DNA of 64,000 nucleotides from Novosphingobium profundi (GTDB lineage: Bacteria > Pseudomonadota > Alphaproteobacteria > Sphingomonadales > Sphingomonadaceae). This document shows, piece by piece, positions 16,798-25,452 of this stretch; the first letter of the stretch is position 1; every line of letters begins with the position of its first letter. The notes under the pieces are model-generated. The model saw nothing but the letters and a program-made list of their open reading frames with translations. It was not told the origin of the DNA and made no database searches. The stretch is taken from NCBI RefSeq assembly GCF_018491765.1, contig NZ_JABWCU010000003.1:186001-250000 (forward strand), in the 5' to 3' direction. The position numbers and the translations under genes were made by a program.

Positions 16798-17289
16798 ATG
16801 AAGATCGGTAGCTTCAAGTTCGACGAACGCGCAAGCGACATCATTGGCAAGATCGCCACGCGCGAGATGCGTTTTCCCTATCTCATCATGCGCCGCGTCG
16901 AAGATCGACAGAGCGACAGCGCCCCCGTCTATGAAATCTACGAAACCAACCGGGCAGGCGACGAAATCCAGATCGGTGTCGTCTGGGAACGCAAGATGCG
17001 CTCCAATGACGAGATTTTCCTGTCCGGCATGGTCGATGATCCCAGCTTTCGCGAGCCATTGCCCATCGCCCTGTTCGGGGACGAGACGAGCGGCTTCGAC
17101 GTCCAGTGGCGGCGCGAACGCGAGCGCGAAGGGCAGGGCGGCAACTACGGCGGGCGCTCGGGTGGCGGCTATCGCTCCGGGGGCTTTGGCGTGCGCACCA
17201 GCGGTGGCTTCTCCGGTGGCAGCACCGCAGGGCCGGGCGGCGAATATACCGGCAATGGGGGCGGACTGGACGATGAAATCCCGTTCTGA
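16798..17289 (+). CDS. DUF736 family protein with an SSB-like C-terminal tip
   Basis: 163 residues from the ATG at 16798, preceded by AAAGGA; a longer frame upstream has no such site. Residues 1-110 are the DUF736 domain (MKIGSFKFDERASDIIGKIA, FPYLIMRRVED, IQIGVVWERKM). Residues ~112-156 form a Gly-rich linker (GGRSGGGYRSGGFG). The protein ends GGGLDDEIPF, nearly the DDDIPF tip that bacterial single-stranded-DNA-binding proteins use to recruit partner enzymes. DUF736 genes are regular members of alphaproteobacterial plasmids and ICEs but have no agreed function. The tail suggests a role at single-stranded DNA; that is my inference. Confidence 0.85.
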   Translation: MKIGSFKFDERASDIIGKIATREMRFPYLIMRRVEDRQSDSAPVYEIYETNRAGDEIQIGVVWERKMRSNDEIFLSGMVDDPSFREPLPIALFGDETSGFDVQWRREREREGQGGNYGGRSGGGYRSGGFGVRTSGGFSGGSTAGPGGEYTGNGGGLDDEIPF

Positions 17290-17371
17290 GCCAAGCCACT
17301 GAGACGGGCCGGGGGAGCGCTGCAACGCTTCCCCGGTCCTCAACCGTCAACCTTCATAAGGAGTGCGTCCC

Positions 17372-18385
17372 ATGAGCAAGCCAACGGCCTTGGCCAGCAA
17401 TAGCAGCTTTGACGACCTGCCGGAACTCTACGAGCAACTTACCGCCACCCCCGACTTTATCGCCTCGTTCGGCGATCCTCTCCCGCTCACCATCGTGGAA
17501 GCAGGTGAGGAACCGGGGGAATTTCTGATGCCCGATCCGCTGGCCGCACAAGCCGAATGCGGCGGCATCATCGCCGCGATTTTCGACCTTCTGACCGACA
17601 CCCGACTGGAACCGCTCGCCACCGAAATCGCATGGGGCTTCGTCAACAGCTTCCATTTCGTGGCCAGCAAACTGGAAGGCCGCGAGGACAGGCTGGCCGA
17701 TACCCTGCGCGACATGGCCCGTCGTCTGGAACCGGGCGAGGTGTTCAACAAGGAACTGGAGGACACCCAGCTTGAATGCCAGTCGGTTGCCGAGCAGCGC
17801 GCCGCCATGGAAGCCATGCGCGACTATGCCGCCGCCATGTTCCGCGCCTGTACCGGCCGACCGTGGTCCCCCGCCAAGGGATCGCGGGCGTCCCACGTCA
17901 CCACCGCAAGTCAGATCGCCGTTCTCGACTTCCTGCGCGCGAGGTCTGAACGGCGGCGCGAGCGCTACGACCCGCAAGGCCCCATCGTCGTCGTCTCCGG
18001 TCCCAAAGACTGGCACGACTGGCGCATAATCTGGGCCCGGCTCGACCAGATCAGGACGCGCATTCCCCATATGGTGCTTGTCACTACAGGGCAGCGCCTT
18101 GGCGTGGACGCCGCTGCCGCCGCTTGGGCCGAACAGCGCGGGGTGGTCTGCATCGCCTTCGGCCTCCACGGGCACGGCAACGGCAAAGCCTTCAAGCGCA
18201 ATCGCTCGATTGCCGAACTGCAGCCGGTTGAGGCGTTGCTATGCGAAGGCTCCGGCATCCAAGCGAGCCTTTACGACCTGTTCAACCCAAGCCACGGTCG
18301 CCGCGTCCCCACCCATGTCTTCCTGAAAACCGATCAGGAACCCACCGCGCCCATCCGGCGCAAGCGCCGCGTGATCACCGCCTGA
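17372..18385 (+). CDS. DUF2493 (SLOG/YpsA-like) protein of mobile elements
   Basis: 337 residues starting at the ATG at 17372, behind AAGGAG. The N-terminal ~190 residues are helical and acidic with no recognised motif. The C-terminal part is DUF2493: GPIVVVSGPKDWHDWRIIWARLDQ, VLVTTGQRLGVDAAAAAWAE, and a GHGNGKAFKRNR stretch, a Rossmann-like SLOG fold thought to bind a nucleotide-type ligand. It follows DUF736 by 82 bases, a pairing common in sphingomonad plasmids. Exact function is unknown. Confidence 0.83.
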   Translation: MSKPTALASNSSFDDLPELYEQLTATPDFIASFGDPLPLTIVEAGEEPGEFLMPDPLAAQAECGGIIAAIFDLLTDTRLEPLATEIAWGFVNSFHFVASKLEGREDRLADTLRDMARRLEPGEVFNKELEDTQLECQSVAEQRAAMEAMRDYAAAMFRACTGRPWSPAKGSRASHVTTASQIAVLDFLRARSERRRERYDPQGPIVVVSGPKDWHDWRIIWARLDQIRTRIPHMVLVTTGQRLGVDAAAAAWAEQRGVVCIAFGLHGHGNGKAFKRNRSIAELQPVEALLCEGSGIQASLYDLFNPSHGRRVPTHVFLKTDQEPTAPIRRKRRVITA

Positions 18386-18447
18386 CCCGCCACCCGGCGC
18401 GAAGGCAAAGGGAACCGGAGCGGCCCGCCGCCCCGGTTCCTTCTCGC

Positions 18448-18783
18448 TCATTCCGCCGGGCCGCTCTGTTGTCCCGGGTGAACGTCGCCGGTCTTGCCAC
18501 GCGGCGACGTGCGGGTCTTTGCAGGGGGAGCTAGAGACTTTGCCCCGTCGCCAAGGATAGGCAGCGCCTTCAAGGCGGCTAGCGCAGCGACGCCGCCAAC
18601 CCGGATCGCCTGGCCCAGCACATCGCGGAACTCGCGTTCGCTCAAGTGCTCTACCGGCAATTGCGCGACGAGCTTCCCATAATGCGCGCGCACCGTGCGT
18701 CGGACCGTTTCCGCTTCGCTGGCAAGTCTGCGCTGGTCGGCCTCGATCTTCGCCAACCGTTCCCGCTCACTCATCTTGGGCAT
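18448..18783 (-). CDS. Small coiled-coil conjugal-transfer accessory protein (DUF6437/TraD-like)
   Basis: 111 residues from the ATG at 18783, nine bases behind an AAGGAG; the ATG at 18789 would leave only three bases. Residues 5-45 are a charged amphipathic helix (ERERLAKIEADQRRLASEAE) followed by a HLSEREFRDVLGQAI segment and an Ala-rich tail. Size, coiled coil and position opposite the relaxase operon resemble small proteins annotated as conjugal transfer protein TraD or DUF6437. The name is a comparison by eye. It faces away from the gap that may hold the transfer origin. Confidence 0.6.
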   Translation of the reverse strand: MPKMSERERLAKIEADQRRLASEAETVRRTVRAHYGKLVAQLPVEHLSEREFRDVLGQAIRVGGVAALAALKALPILGDGAKSLAPPAKTRTSPRGKTGDVHPGQQSGPAE

Positions 18784-18789
18784 TGTCAT

Positions 18790-19256
18790 CGACTCCTTGC
18801 TGCAAGGAGGTCTGTCCGCCAGCGCCGATTATTCCCCAAGCAGCGCCGCCGTGCAATGCCCCCAGCCCCTGAACAGGAAGGGTTTACAGCCGCACGTAGC
18901 CCCCAGCCGAAAAAGCCGCCCCGAACCAAAATCGGCAGGCGCAGCGGGCAAGCGCGCTGCGGAAGGCCGGACGCACGCCGGAGGCGGATGTAATGCACCC
19001 CACGCACGGGTGCTGCGGGCGCGAATCGCCAGGGTTTTTGCGGCTTTGCGCCGGCGCAGCGTGGCAGCCGCTTTGGCACTGAGCGGCTCCCGCCGGCAGC
19101 CGCGACGTAATCCGGCATCGACTACAACATTGATCCGGCTTGGCAACTTCCGGCTGCCACCGGCAGTTTTCATAAATAGTTGAGATCGCCAAGTAATTTT
19201 GCTAAAAAAATGCTGCTTCACCACGTTTCTGGCGTGTCGGACAAGGAGTCCGCCAC
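18790..19256. other. Divergent gap, candidate origin of transfer (oriT)
   Basis: 467 bases between the outward-facing accessory gene and the RHH-TraD-relaxase operon, the usual place of oriT in MobF systems. It has no convincing gene. Short hairpins are seen at 18940-18961 (7-bp stem), 18995-19013 (GCACCC/GGGTGC) and 19238-19252. An AT-rich stretch lies at 19165-19215. I could not recognise a known nic sequence. Confidence 0.4.
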
Positions 19257-19261
19257 GTGGC
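19238..19261 (+). promoter_or_regulatory. Hairpin presenting the Shine-Dalgarno plus palindrome over the start codon
   Basis: CGGAC-AAGGA-GTCCG (19238-19252) places the Shine-Dalgarno of the RHH gene in the loop of a 5-bp stem. The 10-base palindrome GCCACGTGGC (19252-19261) covers its GTG start. Either could let the RHH protein or RNA folding control the transfer operon. Confidence 0.45.
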
Positions 19262-19559
19262 ACGCATCACCATCCGCATAGATGACGACCTCTATGCACG
19301 CCTCACCGTGCAGGCGCGCAGTGCAGGTCTGGGCGCCGCGACTTATTGTCGCGACATACTCGAACGCTTCGAGGGAACCGATCCATCGGGCTATCATGCC
19401 CGCTTCGATGAGGTCCACGCGACCCTCATCCAGGCCTTCGCCATTCTCGCCACATCGGTCGGCGAGCGGTCGCCCGACATCCTCCAGAAGGGATTGGCCG
19501 AGGCACGGCGGCTTCTCCACGAACGGGGCCTCCTCGACGGCGCGGAGGACCGGTCATGA
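19257..19559 (+). CDS. Ribbon-helix-helix relaxosome/operon regulator
   Basis: 100 residues from a GTG with AAGGAG eight bases ahead. The N-terminus (ARITIRIDDDLYARLTVQAR then AATYCRDIL) is a ribbon-helix-helix DNA-binding domain of the CopG/TrwA-like type; the rest is helical. Such proteins bind oriT, help the relaxase nick and repress the operon. It is the first gene of an operon and overlaps the coupling-protein gene by four bases. Confidence 0.75.
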   Translation: MARITIRIDDDLYARLTVQARSAGLGAATYCRDILERFEGTDPSGYHARFDEVHATLIQAFAILATSVGERSPDILQKGLAEARRLLHERGLLDGAEDRS

Positions 19560-21604
19560 GCATCTTTCGCCACGATACGCTCGGCTCCTGGACGAGGGGC
19601 GGGCAGGCCATCGTTCACAATGTGCGCATGACCACGCAGGTCTTCTTCCAGACCCTGCTCGCGGGACTGGCAATCTGGATCGGCGGCACCCTCTGGTATG
19701 CGCTGGAGAAGTCGTCCGCTTTTGAACGCTTCGTACTCATGAAGCTGGGCCAGGCGACCCTGATGGGGGACGCGGTGCCGGGGAACGTCACCCCCATATT
19801 GTTCAAGACGCCGCAGGGTCAGCAATATTGGACCAGCCCCAGGGCGCTGATCGATTCCGGCCTTGCTCATAAGACACTCCACGCCTTTGAGGTCTATCTC
19901 ATCCATGGTGCGGCGCTCTCCGGCCTGTTCGCCCTGGTCACGCTCGGATGGGCCTGGTTTTACTTCACCCGCACGGGAAAGGGCCTCGGCTCCAACCAGT
20001 TCCTGCGCGGGGCCCGGTTCGGAACCGCGCGGCAGGTCCGCAGGGCGCTGTGGCGCAGCTCCAAAGGCAGCTTCGACATTGGCGGGGTCAATGTGCCCGA
20101 TGCCTTCGAGCCGGAGCATATCCTCATCTGCGGGGCCCCGGGTACCGGCAAGACCAATATCATCGTCAAGATGCTCGACGGGATCCGCAAGCGGCGTCGG
20201 CGCGCCATTGTCTACGATACGGCGGGCACTTTCGTTGAGAAGTTCTACCGACCGGGGATCGATGTCCTGCTCAACCCGCTCGATGCGCGGGCGGATTGCT
20301 GGTCGCCCTGGGTCGATGTGCCGCGCGACTATCATTACGACCAGATCGCCGAGTCCACCATTCCTGACAAGGCAGGAGATCCCTTCTGGGCGAAGGCCGC
20401 ACGCGGCACGCTCGTCGCCGTCATGAGGAAGCTTGCACGGCAGGAACGCACCTTGGTCTCGATCCTGCTCGACACCTTGCTGCGCTCCCGGTTGAAGGAT
20501 CTGGCGGCCTTTGCGGCGGGTACCGATGCGGCGGCCTTCATCTCGACCGAGGGGGAGCGGACCAGCGCGGGAATTCAGGCCGAGCTTGCCTCCGTGATGC
20601 GAAGCTTCTCCTATCTCGACGATACCGCCGATGGCTTCTCGATCCGTGACTGGGTCGCCAACGAAAGAGATGACAGTTGGCTCTTCATCACCGTTAAGGC
20701 GGATCAGCTTCCCTCACTGCGTCCCCTGATCACGGTGTGGCTCGACATTGCGATCAGCGCGATCATGAGCATGACGCCCGATCGCAATCGGCGCCTCTAT
20801 TGCGTGATCGATGAACTGCCCACACTCCAGCGCCTGCCGTCACTTGGCGACTTCCTCGCCCGTGCGCGCAAATATGGCGGTTGCGGCATCCTCGGGTTTC
20901 AGAGCTACCCGCAGCTCGAAGCGACGTACGGTATCCAGGATGCCGCGGCCATCACCGGCTACTGCTCGACTTGGGTGGCTCTACGAGCAAACGACACCCC
21001 CACCGCGAAGCATGTCAGCGAAAACCTGGGACAGGTCGAGCAGGTCGAGGCCAACGAGGGCATGTCCTATGGCGTGAATGATATGCGCGACGGTGTGAAC
21101 CTCTCGCGCATGCAGGTGACCCGGCCCCTGGTCATGCATACCGAGGTTACCAACCTGCCAAACCTCACCGGCTATCTGCGGTTTGGGCGCAACCTGCCTG
21201 TGGTTCGTTTTGAGGACGGGTACAACAAGGTGGTATCCATTGCCGAAGCGTTCGAGGAGCGGACGGGAACGCCCCTTCGAATGATCGTTTCCGCAGAGCC
21301 ATCGCCGCCTGCGGCACCGGTACCTGCAACACCTGAAAGGCCGAAGGCCACGCCTCCCAGGCGGCGGCGCACCGCTCCCAAGGCCAAGGAGGCGGAGCTG
21401 CCGCTTCTTACGCCAGCGGAGAACCAAGCCTCTGACGATCGTACTGCGGATAAGGACCCGACGTCAGGCTCCGACGCGCCGGAGAAGGATGGAAAGTCGC
21501 CAAGCGTACCGCCGCCCCTCGAGCTCTATGGCAAGCCTGCGGGCTTCCGACTGAAGCAGCATGGCCGCCGTGACGGTGCGCGCAACAGCTCGAGGCCAGC
21601 ATGA
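19556..21604 (+). CDS. traD: TraD/TrwB-type conjugative coupling protein
   Basis: 682 residues. Two transmembrane helices near the N-terminus (about 26-46 and 114-136) anchor it in the inner membrane. The ATPase has Walker A GAPGTGKTN (about residues 194-202) and Walker B LYCVIDELPTLQRL. Conserved TraD/TrwB blocks follow (ARKYGGCGILGFQSYPQLEATYG). The last ~120 residues are Pro, Ala and Lys-rich and look disordered. It pumps the relaxase-bound strand to a type IV secretion channel. Coupled by 4-base overlaps to the RHH gene and to the relaxase gene. Confidence 0.92.
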   Translation: MSIFRHDTLGSWTRGGQAIVHNVRMTTQVFFQTLLAGLAIWIGGTLWYALEKSSAFERFVLMKLGQATLMGDAVPGNVTPILFKTPQGQQYWTSPRALIDSGLAHKTLHAFEVYLIHGAALSGLFALVTLGWAWFYFTRTGKGLGSNQFLRGARFGTARQVRRALWRSSKGSFDIGGVNVPDAFEPEHILICGAPGTGKTNIIVKMLDGIRKRRRRAIVYDTAGTFVEKFYRPGIDVLLNPLDARADCWSPWVDVPRDYHYDQIAESTIPDKAGDPFWAKAARGTLVAVMRKLARQERTLVSILLDTLLRSRLKDLAAFAAGTDAAAFISTEGERTSAGIQAELASVMRSFSYLDDTADGFSIRDWVANERDDSWLFITVKADQLPSLRPLITVWLDIAISAIMSMTPDRNRRLYCVIDELPTLQRLPSLGDFLARARKYGGCGILGFQSYPQLEATYGIQDAAAITGYCSTWVALRANDTPTAKHVSENLGQVEQVEANEGMSYGVNDMRDGVNLSRMQVTRPLVMHTEVTNLPNLTGYLRFGRNLPVVRFEDGYNKVVSIAEAFEERTGTPLRMIVSAEPSPPAAPVPATPERPKATPPRRRRTAPKAKEAELPLLTPAENQASDDRTADKDPTSGSDAPEKDGKSPSVPPPLELYGKPAGFRLKQHGRRDGARNSSRPA

Positions 21605-24567
21605 TCAATCCGATCCGCCTCAAGGGGAAGCCCGGAAACATTGCCCGCTACTATACGGTCGGCGATTACTACACCAAGGGCGCCACCGAGCCTTCGGAAT
21701 GGGGCGGCAAGATTGCCGCCGAACTCGGGCTGGAGGGCAAGGTCGACCCTGCCGTCTTCAAGGATCTGCTCGCCGGCAGGATCGGTGATCAGCAGCTTGG
21801 ACGGCGCCGCGCCAATGGCGAGGTTCAGCATCATCCAGGATGGGACTTTGCGGTCAACGCGCCCAAGTCGGTATCAATCATGGCGTTGGTCGCGGGCGAC
21901 GAGCGGATCATTGCCGCGCATGAACAAGCTGTCACCGCCGCGCTGTCCTATCTCGAAGAACATGCGCACATGCGCCATCGCGTCGATGGCGAAGTGACCG
22001 AGAGGACAACCGGGCGTCTGGTCTGGGCACGCTTCACAGAGCATGCCTCGCGCGAACTCGATCCCCATCTTCACACCCATGTGGTCGTGATGAACATCAC
22101 CGACGAGCAGGACGGAGCAAAGAAGGTCAGCCTTGAGACGCGCGCCATGTTCGCCGAACAGATGGCGGCCGGGCAGGTCTATCGCAATGAACTGGCCCAT
22201 CTCCTCTGGGAGCGCGGGTATGAAGTGGAGTTCGATCCCCGGCGCGGGCTGTTCGAGATTACCGGAGTTCCCAAAGACCTGATCGCGCAAATGTCCCAGC
22301 GCGCCGAGCAGATTGATGCCCACGCGAAGGAAAACGGCCTGAACGGGCAGGCCGCGCGCCAGCAGGCGTTCTATGCGACGCGTGGTCCAAAACAGAAAGC
22401 CACGCTGGACGATCTACACCGGCAATGGGGCGATCGGCTGGGCAAGTTTGCCGACGCGGTAAAGGGCACGCGCGTTGAGGCCGAGAAGATCGGCGAGCGT
22501 GCAGTTGCTGTCGATGCGCAAACGGCGGCCCGCGCCATGCTGTTCGGCCTGCGGCAATCGGAAGGCAAGGAGGCCGTCAACAATCTTGGGCGGTTGTTGC
22601 AAACGGCGCTGGCCTCGCATGTTGGCGAGGTGCGGCTTGCTGACGTCCGTCCTCTGGTCGAGGAGCATCAGGCGCGGGAAAAGCTTCTGGGAACGCGGTA
22701 CCCTACAGGCGACGAGGTGCATACACGCGGGCGGACATCGCGAAAGACCGCTCGCCTCGAACTGGCGCTATCAGACCATCTGGCACTTGCGCTTGACGAT
22801 GCCAGCCCGCTCGCCGGCATCGAGGCGCTGCGCGACGCCGGGATCGCCCACAGTCTCACGCGTGAACAGAGAGGTGCGCTCGTTCATATCGGCCTCACTG
22901 ATCACCGGGTGGTTGCGGTGCATGGCGTCGCCGGTTCCGGTAAATCCACTATTATCGGTGCGCTGCGTGAAGCGACAGGCGAGGGGGCTACTCTCATTGC
23001 CCTTGCGCCGACATCCTCTGCCGCGGCGGAACTGGGACACAAAGCCGCTATCGAATCGCGCACAGTGGCAAGCTTGCTCGCCACCGGCGGCGCCAGGCTC
23101 GATGACACTCATGTCCTCGTCGTTGACGAGGCGGGCCAGCTGGGGAACCGTCAGGCCCTCCGCCTGCTTGAGATCAGCCGGGCAACTGGTGCACGGCTCA
23201 TCCTGCTTGGCGACACCCGGCAAACCGGCGCAATCGAGCAGGGCAAACCTTTCTGGTTGATGATGCGCCTCGGGATGCCCAGAGCCGAGCTCAAGGAGCC
23301 GGTCCGGCAGGAGACCGACAAGATGACGCAGGCCGTGCGACTGGCGCGCCTTCAGAATTATGACGGCTCACTTGGCGCACTGGACAAGGTCACCACCGGG
23401 GACGCGAGCGAGAAGTTGGCCGCCGCGCTGGTTGCGGACTGGACAAGGCTCAGCCCGGAAAAGCGCGCGAAGACCAACATATTGGTGCTGGAAAACGCCA
23501 CGCGGCTAATCGTCAACACCAAGGTCCGCGAAGCGATGAAGGCCGAAGGCAGCCTTGCGGCCGAGGAAGTCCGGCTTTCGATCCTGTCGCCTTCGGGCAT
23601 GACCGATCAGGAAAAGCACTTCGCGCGCTTTTATGCGCGCGGGCAAGTCGTGGTTTTCGCCCGTGACAATGCGGGGCTGGGGATAGCCAGGGACGCCGAA
23701 TACAAGGTCGTCGGCACCGGGCGTGATGCGCGGGGGCGCCCGACGGTCGATCTGGTCGATGAGCACGGGCGGATCATTCATTGGGATCCGCGCCTTGGCC
23801 GCGCGTCGCAGCTCAATGTCTTTCTGGACGAGAAGCGCGACCTTGCCGCAGGCGACCGCATCCAGTGGCGGCTGGTCAACAAGGAACTGGGTCTCAAGAA
23901 CGCCGAGCGCGGCAGTGTGGAGCGAATGGAGGGCACGGTTGCGACCATCGTCTGGGACCGCGATGGTCGGCGTCAGCAGGTTGATCTCTCCCGGCACAAG
24001 AACTGGGATCATGGCTATGGCGAAACCGTCTATTCGGCCCAGTCCAAAACCTATGACCGGGTCTATGTACTGGCGCCGGTGAACTCGCCGCTGGTAACCG
24101 GTCAGAATTACTACACCGCCATCACTCGTGCCCGGTTCGGCGTGAAACTCTGGACAGAGGACCGTGACCGCCTGGTCGAAAAGCTCAAGCAGCGATCGGG
24201 TGAGAAGACCTCAGCGCTTCAAGGATTGGGCAGGATCGAGCGTGACAGCGTCCAGGGGCGGTCGGCACGGCAATCAGAGCGATGGGGCCGACTTCGAGAA
24301 GAGCAGCGCCAAGATCGTGCGGTGCGTAAAGAGCGTATGGCAGCCCGCTCCAGGTCGCAGGATATCAGGACGCCCGATGGATTGGCGCTGCGTATTGCAG
24401 GCCGGGCGCAATCCGCTGCGTCCTTTCTGGACCGTTGGCTCATCACGCTGCTCGATCGAAGTCAGAGACGAGACGAATCAGCGCGCCCAGAAGAGAATGC
24501 TTCGCAACCAGTTCGCACTTCCCGCCAGAACTCTGCTAAGCGGCAAGGAGGTGACCATGAACGCTAA
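21601..24567 (+). CDS. traI: MobF relaxase/helicase (TraI/TrwC type)
   Basis: 988 residues. N-terminal TrwC relaxase: paired tyrosines Y17/Y18 and Y23/Y24 (ARYYTVGDYYTKG), NAPKSVSIMAL, and the metal-binding HUH triad H156, H158, H160 (DPHLHTHVVVMN). The C-terminal half is a RecD-like 5'-3' helicase: Walker A GVAGSGKST (about 440-448), Walker B LVVDEAGQLG, LLGDTRQTGAIEQG, and NYYTAITRARFGV. The start sequence MINPIRLKGKPGNIARYY, the tyrosines and the HUH site all appear intact. It nicks oriT, stays bound to the 5' end and unwinds the strand. The last ~120 residues are charged and may be disordered. Confidence 0.94.
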   Translation: MINPIRLKGKPGNIARYYTVGDYYTKGATEPSEWGGKIAAELGLEGKVDPAVFKDLLAGRIGDQQLGRRRANGEVQHHPGWDFAVNAPKSVSIMALVAGDERIIAAHEQAVTAALSYLEEHAHMRHRVDGEVTERTTGRLVWARFTEHASRELDPHLHTHVVVMNITDEQDGAKKVSLETRAMFAEQMAAGQVYRNELAHLLWERGYEVEFDPRRGLFEITGVPKDLIAQMSQRAEQIDAHAKENGLNGQAARQQAFYATRGPKQKATLDDLHRQWGDRLGKFADAVKGTRVEAEKIGERAVAVDAQTAARAMLFGLRQSEGKEAVNNLGRLLQTALASHVGEVRLADVRPLVEEHQAREKLLGTRYPTGDEVHTRGRTSRKTARLELALSDHLALALDDASPLAGIEALRDAGIAHSLTREQRGALVHIGLTDHRVVAVHGVAGSGKSTIIGALREATGEGATLIALAPTSSAAAELGHKAAIESRTVASLLATGGARLDDTHVLVVDEAGQLGNRQALRLLEISRATGARLILLGDTRQTGAIEQGKPFWLMMRLGMPRAELKEPVRQETDKMTQAVRLARLQNYDGSLGALDKVTTGDASEKLAAALVADWTRLSPEKRAKTNILVLENATRLIVNTKVREAMKAEGSLAAEEVRLSILSPSGMTDQEKHFARFYARGQVVVFARDNAGLGIARDAEYKVVGTGRDARGRPTVDLVDEHGRIIHWDPRLGRASQLNVFLDEKRDLAAGDRIQWRLVNKELGLKNAERGSVERMEGTVATIVWDRDGRRQQVDLSRHKNWDHGYGETVYSAQSKTYDRVYVLAPVNSPLVTGQNYYTAITRARFGVKLWTEDRDRLVEKLKQRSGEKTSALQGLGRIERDSVQGRSARQSERWGRLREEQRQDRAVRKERMAARSRSQDIRTPDGLALRIAGRAQSAASFLDRWLITLLDRSQRRDESARPEENASQPVRTSRQNSAKRQGGDHER

Positions 24568-25114
24568 GTGCAGTCTGGCTCTCGTTGCCAGCTTTAGCTG
24601 CGTGCTTTGGATTGATGTGTGTTGCTGGTCGACGCCTGTGTTGGCTCGAAGAGCGGCGGACGAAGCACAAGAAGCCATCATCGGTCGATGCATTCATGAA
24701 GCGGCAGGCGGGCAGCTCTGGTTGGAACGGACGTTATGGGGCTTGCGCGATCAGGAAGCGGGATGGATTGGTGCAGAAATCGCGAACGCGAACGGGACCC
24801 ACGATCTTGGGCCACTGCAAATCAACAGCTTCTGGATAAAGCCTCTCGCGCGACTGACGCAGCGTCCTCCTGACAAAGTCCGCCAGTGGCTGACTGGTGA
24901 CGCCTGTTTCAATGTGCAGGCGGCCAGATGGATTTTCTTGGCTGGTTTACGGACGAGCAAGACCTACTGGCAGGCGGTCGGAGCTTATCACAGCCCAACA
25001 TCTTCGCGCCAGGCCAAATATGCCGATGCGGTGGCGCGCAAGCTGAGGAAGCGCTTCGGCATCGAGGTCTTTCCTGTGACCAGCGATCAGCCCCTCTCTC
25101 GAGAAGAACTGTGA
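24557..25114 (+). CDS. Lytic transglycosylase (VirB1/IagB-like)
   Basis: 185 residues from the ATG at 24557, which follows a near-perfect Shine-Dalgarno (AAGGAGGTGA) and overlaps the relaxase end by 11 bases. A signal peptide (cleavage near PVLARRA) leads into an SLT-like domain: LRDQEAGWIGAEIAN with the likely catalytic Glu, then HDLGPLQINSFW, and AVGAYHSPTSSRQAKYADAV, the GxYH/Y-x-A pattern of the family. It would open the cell wall for the mating channel. It is the only mating-apparatus-like gene seen. Confidence 0.8.
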   Translation: MNAKCSLALVASFSCVLWIDVCCWSTPVLARRAADEAQEAIIGRCIHEAAGGQLWLERTLWGLRDQEAGWIGAEIANANGTHDLGPLQINSFWIKPLARLTQRPPDKVRQWLTGDACFNVQAARWIFLAGLRTSKTYWQAVGAYHSPTSSRQAKYADAVARKLRKRFGIEVFPVTSDQPLSREEL

Positions 25115-25135
25115 TGGACGGTATCCACTGGACAA

Positions 25136-25387
25136 ATGCTCATGCTTGAGCGTTCGCAATTTGGTCAAAGCCCCAATCCGGGAGGCAATTCGGGTTTTGT
25201 CACGGCGGATGAGTTCGCCCAGTTGGCACGCCTCTCACGTCGTCAGATCGACAGACTTCGAAAATGTCGACCTGCCGGTTTCCCCCGTGAATACGAGTTG
25301 GGCAGTGGCCTTAGTAAATACCGAAGGTGTCCTCGATTTCGCCTGAGCGAGGTCGAGGCATGGCTGGAATCCCGCGCGCTTTGGTGA
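25136..25387 (+). CDS. AlpA/MerR-like small helix-turn-helix protein
   Basis: 83 residues. FVTADEFAQLARLSRRQIDRLRK is a winged-helix/excisionase-type recognition region, followed by AGFPREYELGSG and RFRLSEVEAWLESRAL, the typical end of AlpA/Xis-like regulators (a loop and an aromatic residue before EVEAWL). These proteins regulate integrases or act as excision factors. It is the last gene of the mobilization module, 21 bases after the transglycosylase. Confidence 0.68.
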   Translation: MLMLERSQFGQSPNPGGNSGFVTADEFAQLARLSRRQIDRLRKCRPAGFPREYELGSGLSKYRRCPRFRLSEVEAWLESRALW

Positions 25388-25452
25388 GTTAGTATGTACT
25401 GCACGATCGCAAAAGTAGGAAAAGGGGGGGCTCCGCGGCGTTCCACGCGTCT

